64,000 bases of DNA from Euleptes europaea (taxonomy: Eukaryota > Chordata > Lepidosauria > Squamata > Sphaerodactylidae). The stretch covers positions 9,059,821-9,123,820 of the forward strand of contig NC_079312.1 of assembly GCF_029931775.1 (NCBI RefSeq). The letters run 5' to 3'. Both the position numbers and the translations under genes were made by a program. The notes beneath the pieces are model-generated. The model was not told the DNA's origin. It saw only the letters and a program-made list of their open reading frames with translations, and ran no database searches. This document shows positions 47,847-64,000 of the stretch, in pieces (the stretch's first letter is position 1; the number at the start of each line of letters is the position of its first letter).

Positions 47847-50277
47847 GAGGCAAGATGTAGCAAAGGCAGTCAGGAGATATAATGCAAAGTCTGACCGAAT
47901 AATATCAATCAGACTTCAGGGAAAGCCTATCAACATAAGCATCATTCAAGTTTATGCCCCAACTACAGATGTTGATGAAGAAGAAATTGGAAGTGTTTAT
48001 GCCAGTGTTCAGGAAGAAATTGATCACACACCTAAACAAGATATGCTGATAATCATAGGGGATTGGAACGCAAAATAGGAAATAAAGCAGAATCAAATGT
48101 TGTTGGCAGATTTGGGCTAGGAGCACGGAATGAAGCAGGTGAACGCCTTGTAGAAGTCTGTGAAGACAACAATCTGTTCATTGCAAACACATGTTTCAGG
48201 CAACTAAATAGACGATTGTATACATGGACATCACCAGGCGGCCAGTATAGAAATCAAATAGATTACATAATGTAATCTAATTGAATGTAAACCTGAATGT
48301 AAACCTGAAGAACTATGGGGGGAAAACTAGAGATATTATCAAGGAAGAATGGGCAAAGACTATTCCTGTAGCCAAAAGAAATGAAAAACTTCAATGGATG
48401 TCTGAGGAAACTCTTAAAATTGCCAAAGATAGACGAGAAGCAAAAGTAGAAGGTGACAGAAACAGAATCAAAAGTCTAAGTGCAACGTTCCAGCAACTCT
48501 CACGTAGAGACAAAGAGACCTATTATAATAACCAGTGTAAAGAAATAGAAGAGAACAACAAAAAAGGAAGAACAAGAGATCTGTTCCACAAGATCCAAGA
48601 AACCAAAGGGAAATTTAAAGCACGGTTAGGTCTGCTGAATGATCAGCATGGAAATACATTAACTGAACAGGACAAAATAAAGAAAAGGTGGGAACAATAC
48701 ACTGAAGAACTATACAGAAGAGATGAAAGGATAACAGATTCTTTCCAAGAAGAATCTTTTGAAGAAGAACCTACAGTTTTAGAAAGTGAAGTGAAAGCTG
48801 CATTGAGAGCAATCAGGAGAACCAAATCACCAGGAGCAGATGGGATATCAATAGAGCTATTCCAAGCCACAGAAACGGAGTCCATCAAAATCTTGACAAG
48901 AATATGCCAATAGATATGGAAGACAAAACAATAGCCCACAGACTGGAAACGATCCGTTTACATTCCAATTCCCAAGAAAGGAGACATCAAAGATTGCAGC
49001 AACTATCGGACCATCACATTAATTTCTCACACAAGTAAAGTGATGCTCAAAATCTTACAGCAAAGGCTGTTACCATATATGGAATGAGAAATGCCTGATG
49101 TTCAAGCTGGGTTCAGAAAAGGAAGAGGCACTAGAGATCATATTGCAAATATACGGTGGTTACTGGAGCGTACGAGAGAATTTCAGAAGAAAATCAGCTT
49201 GTGTTTCATAGATTACGGCAAAGCCTTTGACTGTGTGGATCACGCAAAGCTATGGCTGGCTTTAAAGGAAATGGGTGTGCCTCTACATCTGATCGTTTTG
49301 ATGCGCAACGTGTACTCTGGACAAGAGGCCACAGTTAGAACAGAATATGGAGAAACGGAATGGTTTCCAATTGGCAAAGGTGTTAGACAAAGATGTATTT
49401 TATCTCCCTGTCTCTTCAATCTATATGCAGAATATATAATTAGGAAAGCTGGATTAGATTGGCGGAGTGAAAATTGGAGGGAGGAACATTAATAATTTGA
49501 GATACGCCGATGACACTACATTATTGGCAGAAAATAGTAAAGATTTGAAACGACTACTGATGAAAGTTAAAAGAGAAAGTGCCAAAGCAGGACTACAGCT
49601 GAACATCAAGAAAACAAAAGTAATGACTACAGCAGAATTACACAACTATAAGGTTGACAGTGAGGAAATTGAAATTGTTCAAGACTTTCTATTCCTTGGC
49701 TCCATCATCAACCAAAAGGGAGACTGCAGCCAAGAAATCAGAAGGAGATTGGGAAGAGCAGCCATGAAGGAGCTAGAAAAGATTTTGAAGTGTAAGGATG
49801 TGTCACTGGCCACCAAGACTAGATTAATTCATGCCATCGTATTTCCTATTACCATGTATGGGTGTGAAAGCTGGACAGTGAAGAAAGCTGATAGGAAGAA
49901 AATAGATTCCTTTGAAATGTGGTGTTGGAGGAGAGTGTTACGAATACTGTGGACTGCCAAAAAAACAAATAAGTGGGTTCTAGATCAAATCAAGCCTGAA
50001 CTGACCCTAGAAGCTAAAATGACTAAACTGAGGCTATCGTATTTTGGCCACATCATGAGACGACAAGAGTCACTGGAAAAGACTGTCATGCTAGGAAAAG
50101 TTGAGGGTAGCAGGAAAAGAGGAAGACCCAACAAGAGATGGACTGACTCGATAAAGGCAGTTACAGCCCTCAATTTGCAAGATCTGAGAAAGGCTGTCAA
50201 AGATAGGACATTTTGGAGGGCTTTCATTCATAGGGTCACCATGAGTCAGAAGCGACTTGATGGCACTTAACACACAC
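47847..50277 (+). mobile_element. BovB (RTE) LINE inserted in gene B's ghost finger array, 8-bp TSD
   Basis: It is flanked by AAGTTAGT (47839-47846, 50278-50285). It begins inside the endonuclease (INISIIQVYAPTTDVDEEEI and IIIGDWNAK, 47930-48075). Then comes the connecting region (48300-48910) and reverse transcriptase (DVQAGFRKGRGTRDHIANIR, YADDTTLLAENSKDLKRLL), and it ends in the tail gacttgatggcacttaacac. About 180-200 bases are missing near 48275-48295, and several frame breaks are present. Reading is clear enough to suggest modest age. Confidence 0.93.
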
Positions 50278-50285
50278 AAGTTAGT

Positions 50286-53875
<3,590 letters not shown>

Positions 53876-54624
53876 CATATATGGCAGAGCGTCTGAAGAG
53901 AGGTGGCCAGACAGATAGAAAAAGTGGTAATCTGATGGGAACAATAAGTTGGAAACAATTAAGTTATTTCAATTAAACATCACAGAGGTATGTTTTAGAT
54001 GTTGGGAAAGAGATGCCACTGCATTTTATATTGCCCCACTGTATGCACCAGACCCTTCAGAATCACTTACAACATTGCTCTGTGCTGGGAAGGGTGGTAG
54101 AATACATTAAATTGAGAGCTGTCTAGAGTTGCTTTGAGTCGCATGTCTCCAGTAAGGCTCCTTGTTGTGGATGGCAGACAGAGGGGCGACAGATGCTGTG
54201 ACAGTGATAGTGATGGTCAAACCCACTGGTGTTTCCGTGACAGGGGGAATGTGGGAAAGGTGCTCTTCTCTGGAAAGAGAGCACCATTTACAACCAAAAG
54301 GGAAAACATGCCAGCTCTTGGATGTGACAACACCTCTTGATGGGTGGGTCCATGTTCTGGTGGGCTACAGCCCCAGGACTTGGAACCCAAATTGGCAAAG
54401 GCCCCTGGAGTCCATGTGGAGAAGGGCCTGAATAGGGCAACTTTGCCTCTGTTTGGGAGTCAGTTGTAGATCGGTCTTTTGGGGCTGACTTTCCTGTGCG
54501 CAGTTTGCAGTGAAGGATAACAGAGGGTAAGGCTGCTAAGGGCATTTACACGTATTCCTCGGGTAGGTGGGGAGGAACCAAGCAACCAACAAAGGCCAAA
54601 TATGCCCTGGACTGTAAGTATTGA
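53876..54624. other. Intron of gene B, no exon seen
   Basis: About 130 bases at 53880-54010 have no counterpart in unit A. From about 54010 it aligns with 38530-38750 and then 39670-40050, crossing the empty site of the unit A solo LTR at 54247-54255. Confidence 0.6.
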
Positions 54625-56770
54625 GTTCATAGAATCGTAGAGTTGGAAGGGACCACCTGGGTCATCTAGTCCAATCCCCTGCACAATGTAGGAAATTCAC
54701 AACTACCTCCCCCACACACACACAGGCCCAGTGACCCCTACCCCTTGCCCAGAAGATGGCCAAAATGCCCTCCCTCTCATGATCTGCCCAAGGTCATAGA
54801 ATCAGCATTGCTGACAGATAGCCATCTAGCCTCTGCTTAAAATCCTCCAGGGAAGGAGAGCTCACCATCTCCAGAGGAAGTCTGTTCCTCTGGGGAGCTG
54901 CTCTAACTGTTAGAAAGTTCTTCCTAATGTTTAGACAGAAGCTCTTTTGATTTAATTTCAACCCGTTGGTTCTGGTCCGTCCTTCTGGGGCAACAGAAAA
55001 CAACTTGACACCATCCTCTATATGACAGCCCTTCAAGTATTTGAAGATCGTTACCATATCACCTCTCGGTCTTCTCCTCTCCAGGCTAAACATACCCAGC
55101 TCCTTCAACCTTTCCTCATAGGACTTGGTCTCCAGACCCCTCATTATCTTTGTTGCCCTCCTCTAGACACGTTCCAGCTTCTCTACATCCTTCTTAAGTT
55201 GTGGTGCCCAAAGCTGAACACAATACTCTAGGTCTAACCAGAGCAGAGCAAAGTGATACCATCACTTTGCGTGATCTGGACACTATACTTCTGTTGATAC
55301 AGCCCAAGATCGCATTTGCCTTTTTAGCTACCGCATTATACTGTCTTTGGTCTACTAAGACCCCTAGATCCTTTTCGCACACACTACTGCTACAAGTCTC
55401 CCCCATCCTATAATTATGCATTTGATTTTTCCTACCTAAATGCAGAACTTTACATTGATCTCTGTTGCATTTTATTAATTTTAGTCCAATTCTCCCACCT
55501 GTCAAGATCATCCTGTATCCTGGCTCTGCCTTCGAACGTATTTTCTACCTCTCCCAATTTAGTATAATCTGCAAATTAAATAAGCATCCCCTCTATTCCT
55601 TTATCCAAATCATTTATGAAGAGGTTGAACACAGGGCCCAGGACAGATCCCTGAGGCACTCCACTAGTCTCTCCTCTCCAAGTGGATGAGGAACCATTAA
55701 CAAGCACTCTTTGGGTGCAATCTGACAACCAGTAATAGGATCGATGGTAGACAGAATACCTCTTAAGACGGTAAGTCCGGTCAGCACACTTTAGACTCTA
55801 CCCCTCTCAGTAGGGAATCCCCAATTACCAGAACATGCCCCTTCCTAAATTGGGGAGCAGAAGCTTGAGTGCCTTCATTCACAGGAGCCTGAAAAATTGC
55901 TTTCAAGCTTTGGGGAGGCTGGAGGGGGTAGCCCTTGTTCCAGTGGTCCAGAATCAATATCTATGGGGAGATCCTAGAACCCATTTCTGATCAAAAGAGG
56001 ATCAGAATCACTCCTGATTTTCCTGCTTCTGTGGGTCACATTCTTCCATGCACCCTCCTCCTGTGTTGGTTGCACCTCCATTTGTTACCTTTCTCTCCTC
56101 CTCTTGTTGCTCCCTAAAGAGTGCTTCATGCACTCTGTCCATGAATTCTTCCCCTTCCTCCATAAAATGGAGTGTGGACAAGTGTGCCTCGAGTCCCTGT
56201 ATCTTCTCCTCCAGCAGGGCTACCAACTCACACTTGCTGCGAGTGTAATTACTGTTACCCTCAGGCAAGAATACAAACATGCCAGAAACATTGGTTCTTG
56301 TAGGTTATCCGGGCTGTGTAACCGTGGTCTTGGAATTTTCTTTCCTGACGTTTCGCCAGCAGCTGTGGCAGGCATCTTCAGAGTAGTAACACTGAAGGAC
56401 AGTGTCTCTCAGTATCTTCAGTGTTACTACTCTGAAGATGCCTGCCACAGTTGCTGGCGAAACGTCAAGAAAGAAAATTCCAAGACCACGGTTACACAGC
56501 CCGGATAACCTACAAGAACCAATGAACTCTGACCGTGAAAGCCTTCGACAATATGCCAGAAACAGTTTAGGTCACTGTCTCAGCTCCCACACCAGCCACG
56601 CAGCTGTGATCCATTGCTGAAGTGGTTCAGATTATTTCCTGCACTTCCCTGATAGCTTCCCTGGCAAACTGCCTCTAAAGACTCCCTGCTTGAAGAAGCA
56701 GAAAGGCTCAACACATCTAAAAGGTATCAACCTGTCAGCTGCTTCCAGGCCCCCCAGGAACTTAGGAACA
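54625..56770 (-). mobile_element. CR1 LINE with ORF1 and RT remnants, absent from unit A
   Basis: The 3' end is at the left (catagaatcgtagagttgg, reversed CR1 end). RT remnants occupy 54790-55740. At 55770-55840 the minus strand reads [18 protein letters not shown], the esterase-like motif of CR1 ORF1, and 56008-56280 reads ELVALLEEKIQGLEAHLSTL, a coiled-coil-like ORF1 start. Sequence between ORF1 and RT is missing. Unit A has an uninterrupted site near 40053, so insertion came after the A/B duplication. Confidence 0.75.
56291..56552. mobile_element. Penelope-type family 2 palindrome, best-preserved copy, 12-bp TSD
   Basis: It is flanked by ATGCCAGAAACA at 56279-56290 and 56553-56564. It lies inside the CR1 and is therefore younger. 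The two arms are nearly perfect inverted copies of about 115 bases, with a ~30-bp one-sided extension ending cttcgacaat. Each arm has a complete hammerhead-like core: left arm on the minus strand, right arm on the plus strand (CTGAAGA, GCC...GGC stem, GAAA, CGTC). Confidence 0.9.
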
Positions 56771-56865
56771 TAGGAACTTCTCTTTTGCTTATTTTGCTGA
56801 GGGCCCCTAGACCTGTCAAACAGCGCCCTGAGTTTGTGCCTTGTTTTCATAAAATTGTTTAAGAG

Positions 56866-57022
56866 CCGGGCTGTGTGACGGTGGTCGTGGTATTTTCTTT
56901 CCTGAAGATGCCTGCCACAGCTGCTGGTGAAATGTGAGGAAAGAAAATACCAAGACTACCGTCACACAGCCCGGATAACCTACAAGAACCAATGAAGTCT
57001 GACCGTGAAAGCCTTCGACAAT
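56866..57022. mobile_element. Penelope-type family 2, rearranged copy
   Basis: Arms ccgggctgtgtgacggtgg and ccgtcacacagcccgg are inverted, with the same extension ending cttcgacaat. The flanks tttaagag on both sides and the unit A site gttgtttaagagagtctgc (40131) show it as an insertion after the A/B split. The hammerhead-like core is altered (GGTGAAATGTG). Confidence 0.8.
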
Positions 57023-57518
57023 ATTTTAAGAGAGTCTGCACATTTCCTTTCTCACCTGCCTTGGCTATTCGGCATGATAAAGGAACCACCACCTACCCAC
57101 CCACCCCATGACGCTGGCCTGAGGTTTTGCCACCAGAGTGAGAAGGGCTGATTTTACCTGTTCTGGTAGCGGGAAAAGGAAAAAGCAGAGCAAGACAGCA
57201 GCTGGTCTTCACCACACCCCTGCTTTGCAGGCACAACGTCTCAGGATCAGGCCTGGCATGTCCAGATCTCAAGAGAAACAGGGCTGGGTAACACTCTCCC
57301 CTCAGAGTGGCCAATACTAGACTAAACTTGGCTGAAGCGATGTGACTTGGTAGAAGGAACAGGACTATTTTCATTAGTGGAAGATGTATAGGCACCATTT
57401 CAGGATCCACAAGGAACTGAGGTTTTTTGGAAACTGAAACTGTGAGGATAAACAAGGCCACAGAGATCTCAGAAGTGCAAGAAACACAAAGTCACAAGAG
57501 AGGTCTCTAAGCAGCTAC

Positions 57519-57611
57519 CTGCCAATCTCTCATCCTCTTCAGAGATCAGGGGAAACAGCTCTGCGTCCTCTTCCAGCCAGGATATGAGGTCAGGTTTGGT
57601 AATCTGGGGCT
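57519..57611 (-). CDS. Gene B KRAB-B box exon
   Basis: 93 bp; acceptor gataaacag, donor ggcag|gtagct. It encodes PQITKPDLISWLEEDAELFP followed by LISEEDERLA. It differs from gene A's copy at four or five residues, all outside the KPDLISWLE core. Phase 1 on both sides. Confidence 0.9.
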
Positions 57612-58055
57612 CTGTTTATCAGGAAAAAAATATAATCACCTTTCTGTTCCCTCATAAATTCTGCAATTCCAAGCCATCTTAACTGTATCCCCCAGAAACA
57701 CACAGCAGGCAAGTAATAGGGGTGGGGTAAAGTATGGAGTAAATAATCCTGTATCTGGCACTGGCAATTCTGTGCCTGTTCCCTGTGAAGACAAGATGGA
57801 AATGTCAGCTGAGAATGAAGTTACTGGCAAGGAATCCAGCACAGTTTCCGCCACAACCACCTCTCAGCCCAGGTGAGGCAAGGCCCAAGCTGGAAGGAAG
57901 CCCCTGCTTAGGCCGCCCCACCTTCTCCAGACTAGGTATTCCTTGGCACCTCTTCTGATGCCCTCTCATGTTGGTCAAAGCGCAGGACTGCCAAGCATGG
58001 GCTCTCGCTCTCTGCTAGAAGAGCCCAGACCCCTCCCACATCAGAGGAAGGGTCA

Positions 58056-60182
<2,127 letters not shown>

Positions 60183-60320
60183 CAGATTCCCGCCCAGCCA
60201 TTCAAGCAGCCGACCTCCAAACAGGAAAGAGGCTGGGGGGTGGTGTGGGGAAATTGCTTTCCCCAGCTGCCCTTTCCCACGTGCCTTTCTCGGACTCCAA
60301 ACCACTCGCTCTTTGTAACC
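60183..60320 (-). promoter_or_regulatory. Candidate promoter and noncoding first exon of gene B
   Basis: Counterpart of 43373-43520: E-box cacgtg at about 60278, ggaggtcggctgcttgaatg and tgggcgggaatctg|gtgagc. Conservation of the donor-like site in both units is the main support. Confidence 0.4.
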
Positions 60321-60382
60321 CTTAGAGAGCATTGCCCCAGCTCAAAGGGGAGGCAGGCAGAGCAAGAGGAAAGGGCAGGCAA

Positions 60383-60583
60383 ATGTTTCTTCGTAAGACT
60401 TTATATGCATGCATATGCACACATGTCCCATTTGAAGCTATGCCATAAAAACAACTTACTTGCTTAAGTTAAAAAGTTGTTGTCCTGCTTATTAGGTGAG
60501 TATCTGATTCAGATAATAGACCACCTCTTAGGAAGGGCTCAGTTCTAGGAGCAAAATCCCTGAAAGGCCCTGACCCGCTTCAG
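60383..60583 (+). mobile_element. LTR fragment, unit B copy
   Basis: Counterpart of 43791-43992, ending ccgcttca. Unit B lacks the Penelope-type insertion that precedes it in unit A. Confidence 0.5.
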
Positions 60584-60967
60584 TGTGTTCAAACGTTAGA
60601 AGAGGTGAAATCCTTCTCTAATATGATAGAACAATAATATGATGTTGTGGCTCCTAGCCAAGGGCAAAGCCTTGGAGAATTTTCAGTTCATCTCTCCAAA
60701 TGTTACAAGTCAGAAAAGCTGACCGCTACAGGTGCTCTTCTCTGGTGGACTACAGAAGGGGTTAAAGACTTTGCTGGGGGTGGGTGGGTGGGTGGGGGGT
60801 GTCATATATCCTCCCACGTCTGGCCTCACCCTGCCTGGCAGAAGGCAAGCGGACGCTCAGCTAGGGTTGCCCGCTATGGTTTGGGAAAGTCCTGGAGATT
60901 CAGGGCGGTGCTTGGAGATGCTGTGTGCGCGTGCCACCAAGTCACACCGGACTTAGGACAACCCTGG

Positions 60968-61690
60968 AGGGAGCCGGCGTGGCGTAGTGGTTAAGAGCAG
61001 TGGTTTGGTCTAACGGAATTCCTACATGGGAAAGATATGGAAGAGTTTAAACAAACATCGTTAAAGGCCGCCTCATATTGGGATAAGACGGCAAAAATGG
61101 ATTTTATGATAATAATTAACGAGTTATAGAAATTAGAGAAATTTTTACATCTGTGTATCTTTAAATGGTAAAAACTGGTTAGACACTTCTTTGGAAGTCG
61201 GGTGTAGGGTCACTGTCTTAGGTGGGTGGAAGGGAAATGGGTATCTAATTAGAATTTTACAATTTAGAATATAATAATTATGGTATATTGATACCCTTCT
61301 GTTTTTGTATTTTTTGTATTTTGTATTAATTTACATATTACTTTGTATTGTTTTATATATTTTTTGTTTTATGTTATAAAATTTAATTAAAAATTATTTT
61401 AAAAAAAAGAGCAGTGGTTTGGAGCGGTGGAGTCTGATCGGGAGAACCGGGCTCGATTCTCCACTCTTCCACATGAGCAGCGGAGGCTAATCTGGTGAAC
61501 TGGGTTGGTTTCCCCACTCCTACACACAAAGCCAGCTGGGTGACCTTGGGCAAGTCACGCTCTCTCAGCCTCACCTACCTGACAAGGTGTCTGTTGTGGG
61601 AAGGGAAGGTGACTGTAAGCCGGTTTGATTCTGCCTTAAGCGGCAGAAAAAGTCAGCATATAAAAACCAACTCTTCTTCTTTTCAAAGCA
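60968..61690 (+). mobile_element. Sauria-type SINE split by an L1 insertion
   Basis: The head agccggcgtggcgtagtggt lies at 60972 and the body resumes at 61407. The intervening 61009-61406 is an L1 tail. The SINE is the same as 44413-44722 in unit A. Confidence 0.88.
61009..61406 (+). mobile_element. L1 LINE 3' tail (about 400 bp) with 16-bp TSD
   Basis: It is flanked by AAGAGCAGTGGTTTGG (60993-61008 and 61407-61422). It encodes the last residues of L1 ORF2 (FLHGKDMEEFKQTSLKAASY, then stop) and then an AT-rich 3' UTR ending in an A-run. It is absent from the same SINE in unit A, so it is among the youngest insertions here. Confidence 0.9.
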
Positions 61691-61904
61691 AGAGACATTT
61701 GGAAGTGGTTTGCTATCACCTGTCTCCCTATGGGCTGAGAGAACTGTGACTGGCCCTAGGCTGCATGTGAAGGAGTGGGGAATCAAACCTGGTTCTCCAG
61801 ATTACAGTCCACCGCTCTTAACCACCACACCACGCTGTATCTTACATTTTATGTAATCATACTAATTTGGGGGACAGGGGAATCTAGTATTACACTGTAT
61901 TATT

Positions 61905-63685
61905 TTTTAAGTAAATTTTTATTTTCAAAACAACAAAAAACAGCACACACAACATACACACGTTACACGTTATTTAGAGCTACCCTATATCAGTCTATAT
62001 CTTCGACTGTTCTAACAAATTATTTATAAATCTGAAATCTAAAATAGAGACAAATCTTGAAAGGGTGAGGATCTAAGCATATTCTCATACTTGCTGAATA
62101 CATTATATAATTCCGCTTCTGTTTACGCCTTTCAATCAAGCTATCTAAGAAATGATTAGCAATGTATAATTATACTATATATTTTATAGATCTAGTAATA
62201 AATGCTTTCACCTATTCAAATTGCATAGTTATAATACCATGTAATACCCTTATAATTCTAAACAATTATAACTGAACTAAACAATTATAGCTAACCTACT
62301 AGTTTAAAACCATAAAAGCCCTATTCCCATAATATCATCTACAATTTATGCCTACTGTTACACTTCACATTATTTTATACAGCTTATGTTATTCGGTCAT
62401 GTAATCACAGTACAATTTCCAATTCTTTAGAAATTCTTCTCTGGGACTTTTTCCCACAATATTTGTCAGCCTGGCCATCATGGCATATTCTGCTAGTTTC
62501 TCAAGCCAATTATCTAGTGATGGTGTTCTTTCTTGTTTCCAATTGAAGGCAATGGTCACTCTTGCTGCAGTTATCATATATCGGAATAATCCTGCCTTTC
62601 TTTAGTCAATGGCTGATGGCAAGATTCCCAACAACTTTATTTTTGGATCTAAAGGGAAATTGATTTTCATTATTTTTTGCATTTCTTGGTGTATCTCAAT
62701 CCAAAATTTATTTTTCTTGCAGGACCACCAATAGTGAATATTGCATCTTTGCATTTCCAGCAACGACCATCAGTATTCTTAATTATGTTACTAATGTCTT
62801 TAGGTGTGAAACACCATCAGTAAAACAACTTGTACCAATTTTCTCTCAGGCTACTTGTGAATTTTATTGCTTTCAACCAAAGGTATTCCCAGTCCTGCAA
62901 GTCTATTTCATTTCCCAGATTTTGCATCTATTAATCATGCAAGATTTAATCCGTTCCATTTCCGCATCAAATTTCAATAAAAGTTTATATATTCTTCTCA
63001 AGAGATGGTCTTTGTCTTTCTTTATTAGTTTTTCAAACTGTTAGGCCCCTGAAGGTACCTTCTTCCATACACTCTTTCAATATCCTTGATACTAGATGCA
63101 ATAGGACAGTCATCCTAATTTATTTTTCTCAGTCTTAATTTCATCCCATGTGTTTATTTGGCCATTTGAGGTGACTATATCTTGATACGTAATATAGTCC
63201 ATTGACTTTTTTCTAAGGTGGTATAATATGCCTCTGTTGGGGGACATTAATAAAGGTGGTGATGGGCTTAATCTTTTGATTTTTATCCAAAATTTAAGCA
63301 GGTTATCCTTTATTACATACTGGGTTCCCGTGTTCTGGTATTTTGTTGCTTTCCAAAGGTAGTAGTACAATGCTACCTTCATGTCATCTTTTTCCAATTT
63401 TGCTAAATTCAAATCAGGATTTTTGATCCAGCCCATGATCCATACCAAACCAGCTGCTTGGTAACAGAGTTTCAAATTCGGTAAGGCCAAACCACCTCTG
63501 TTTTTTCATCTTGAAGAATTTTAAATCTAATCCTGGGTATTTTCCTAATCCAAATAAATTTATTTTGCTTTGCCATCTTTCCAGTCTTTTCCTCCAACCC
63601 AAATGGTAGCATTTGAAACAAACAGTTCAGTCTTGACAGTACATTCATCTTAATGATGGAAATTCTTCCCAGAAACAATTTTTTT
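61905..63685 (-). mobile_element. L1 LINE 3' end, unit B copy
   Basis: Counterpart of 44956-46666 with the same flanks (acactgtattatt at 61892; acactgtactatta at 63686-63699). ORF2 C-terminal motifs include LVWIMGWIKNPDLNLAKLE and, near 63678, FLGRISIIKMNVLSRLNC. It separates gene B's promoter side from gene C's 3' end. Confidence 0.85.
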
Positions 63686-63753
63686 ACACTGTACTATTAA
63701 ATAGCTTTGTAATGGTATTAGCCAATTTAACATCTTTCTACACTAAAACATTT

Positions 63754-64000
<247 letters not shown>

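Overview
The window looks like accessory nuclear DNA of a squamate reptile (lizard or snake; a gecko is possible but not shown). The reasons are Sauria-type tRNA-derived SINEs, BovB (RTE) LINEs, CR1 and L1 LINEs, Penelope-like elements, hAT MITEs and a Ty3/gypsy chromovirus, all packed around tandem C2H2 zinc-finger genes. No bacterial, tRNA or rRNA genes were seen.

Region 1 (1-8.8 kb, + strand) holds a SCAN-KRAB-zinc-finger gene. Its six coding exons have matching splice phases and sum to exactly 1208 codons. It has 26 intact fingers, of which the last 22 form a strict 84-bp tandem array. Region 2 (8.8-22.2 kb) has no convincing gene. It contains a CR1, nested MITE/Penelope insertions, a CpG-rich patch, an 11-unit satellite (about 155-185 bp period) and a one-LTR chromovirus fossil. 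Region 3 (22.25-25.53 kb) is a second copy of the first 4.8 kb of region 1. It carries SCAN and KRAB exons but lost one exon by deletion and has no fingers, so it is probably a dead partial duplicate.

Region 4 (31.6-64 kb, - strand) is a head-to-tail array of KRAB-zinc-finger units. Gene A has KRAB-A at 41277-41403, KRAB-B at 40644-40736 and fingers at 32295-33595. Gene B has KRAB-A at 58151-58277, KRAB-B at 57519-57611 and fingers at 50575-52382. Gene C is cut by the window edge, with its last fingers from 63754. A and B each give an exactly in-frame exon sum. Both reading frames end at the same kind of 2-nt deletion in a finger linker, with decaying ghost fingers downstream. Units A and B are paralogous over about 12 kb and serve as filled and empty sites for each other, so many insertions (solo LTR, Penelope, L1, CR1) can be defined to the base with their target-site duplications.

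The most interesting non-genic signal is a pair of Penelope-type palindromic repeat families. They carry hammerhead-ribozyme-like cores (CTGAAGA, a stem, GAAA and a minimal palindromic stem III). The cores recur at 2.8, 43.7, 46.8 and 56.4 kb, and a weaker relative lies at 13.4-14.0 kb. All functional statements come from sequence reading and family knowledge; no search was run.
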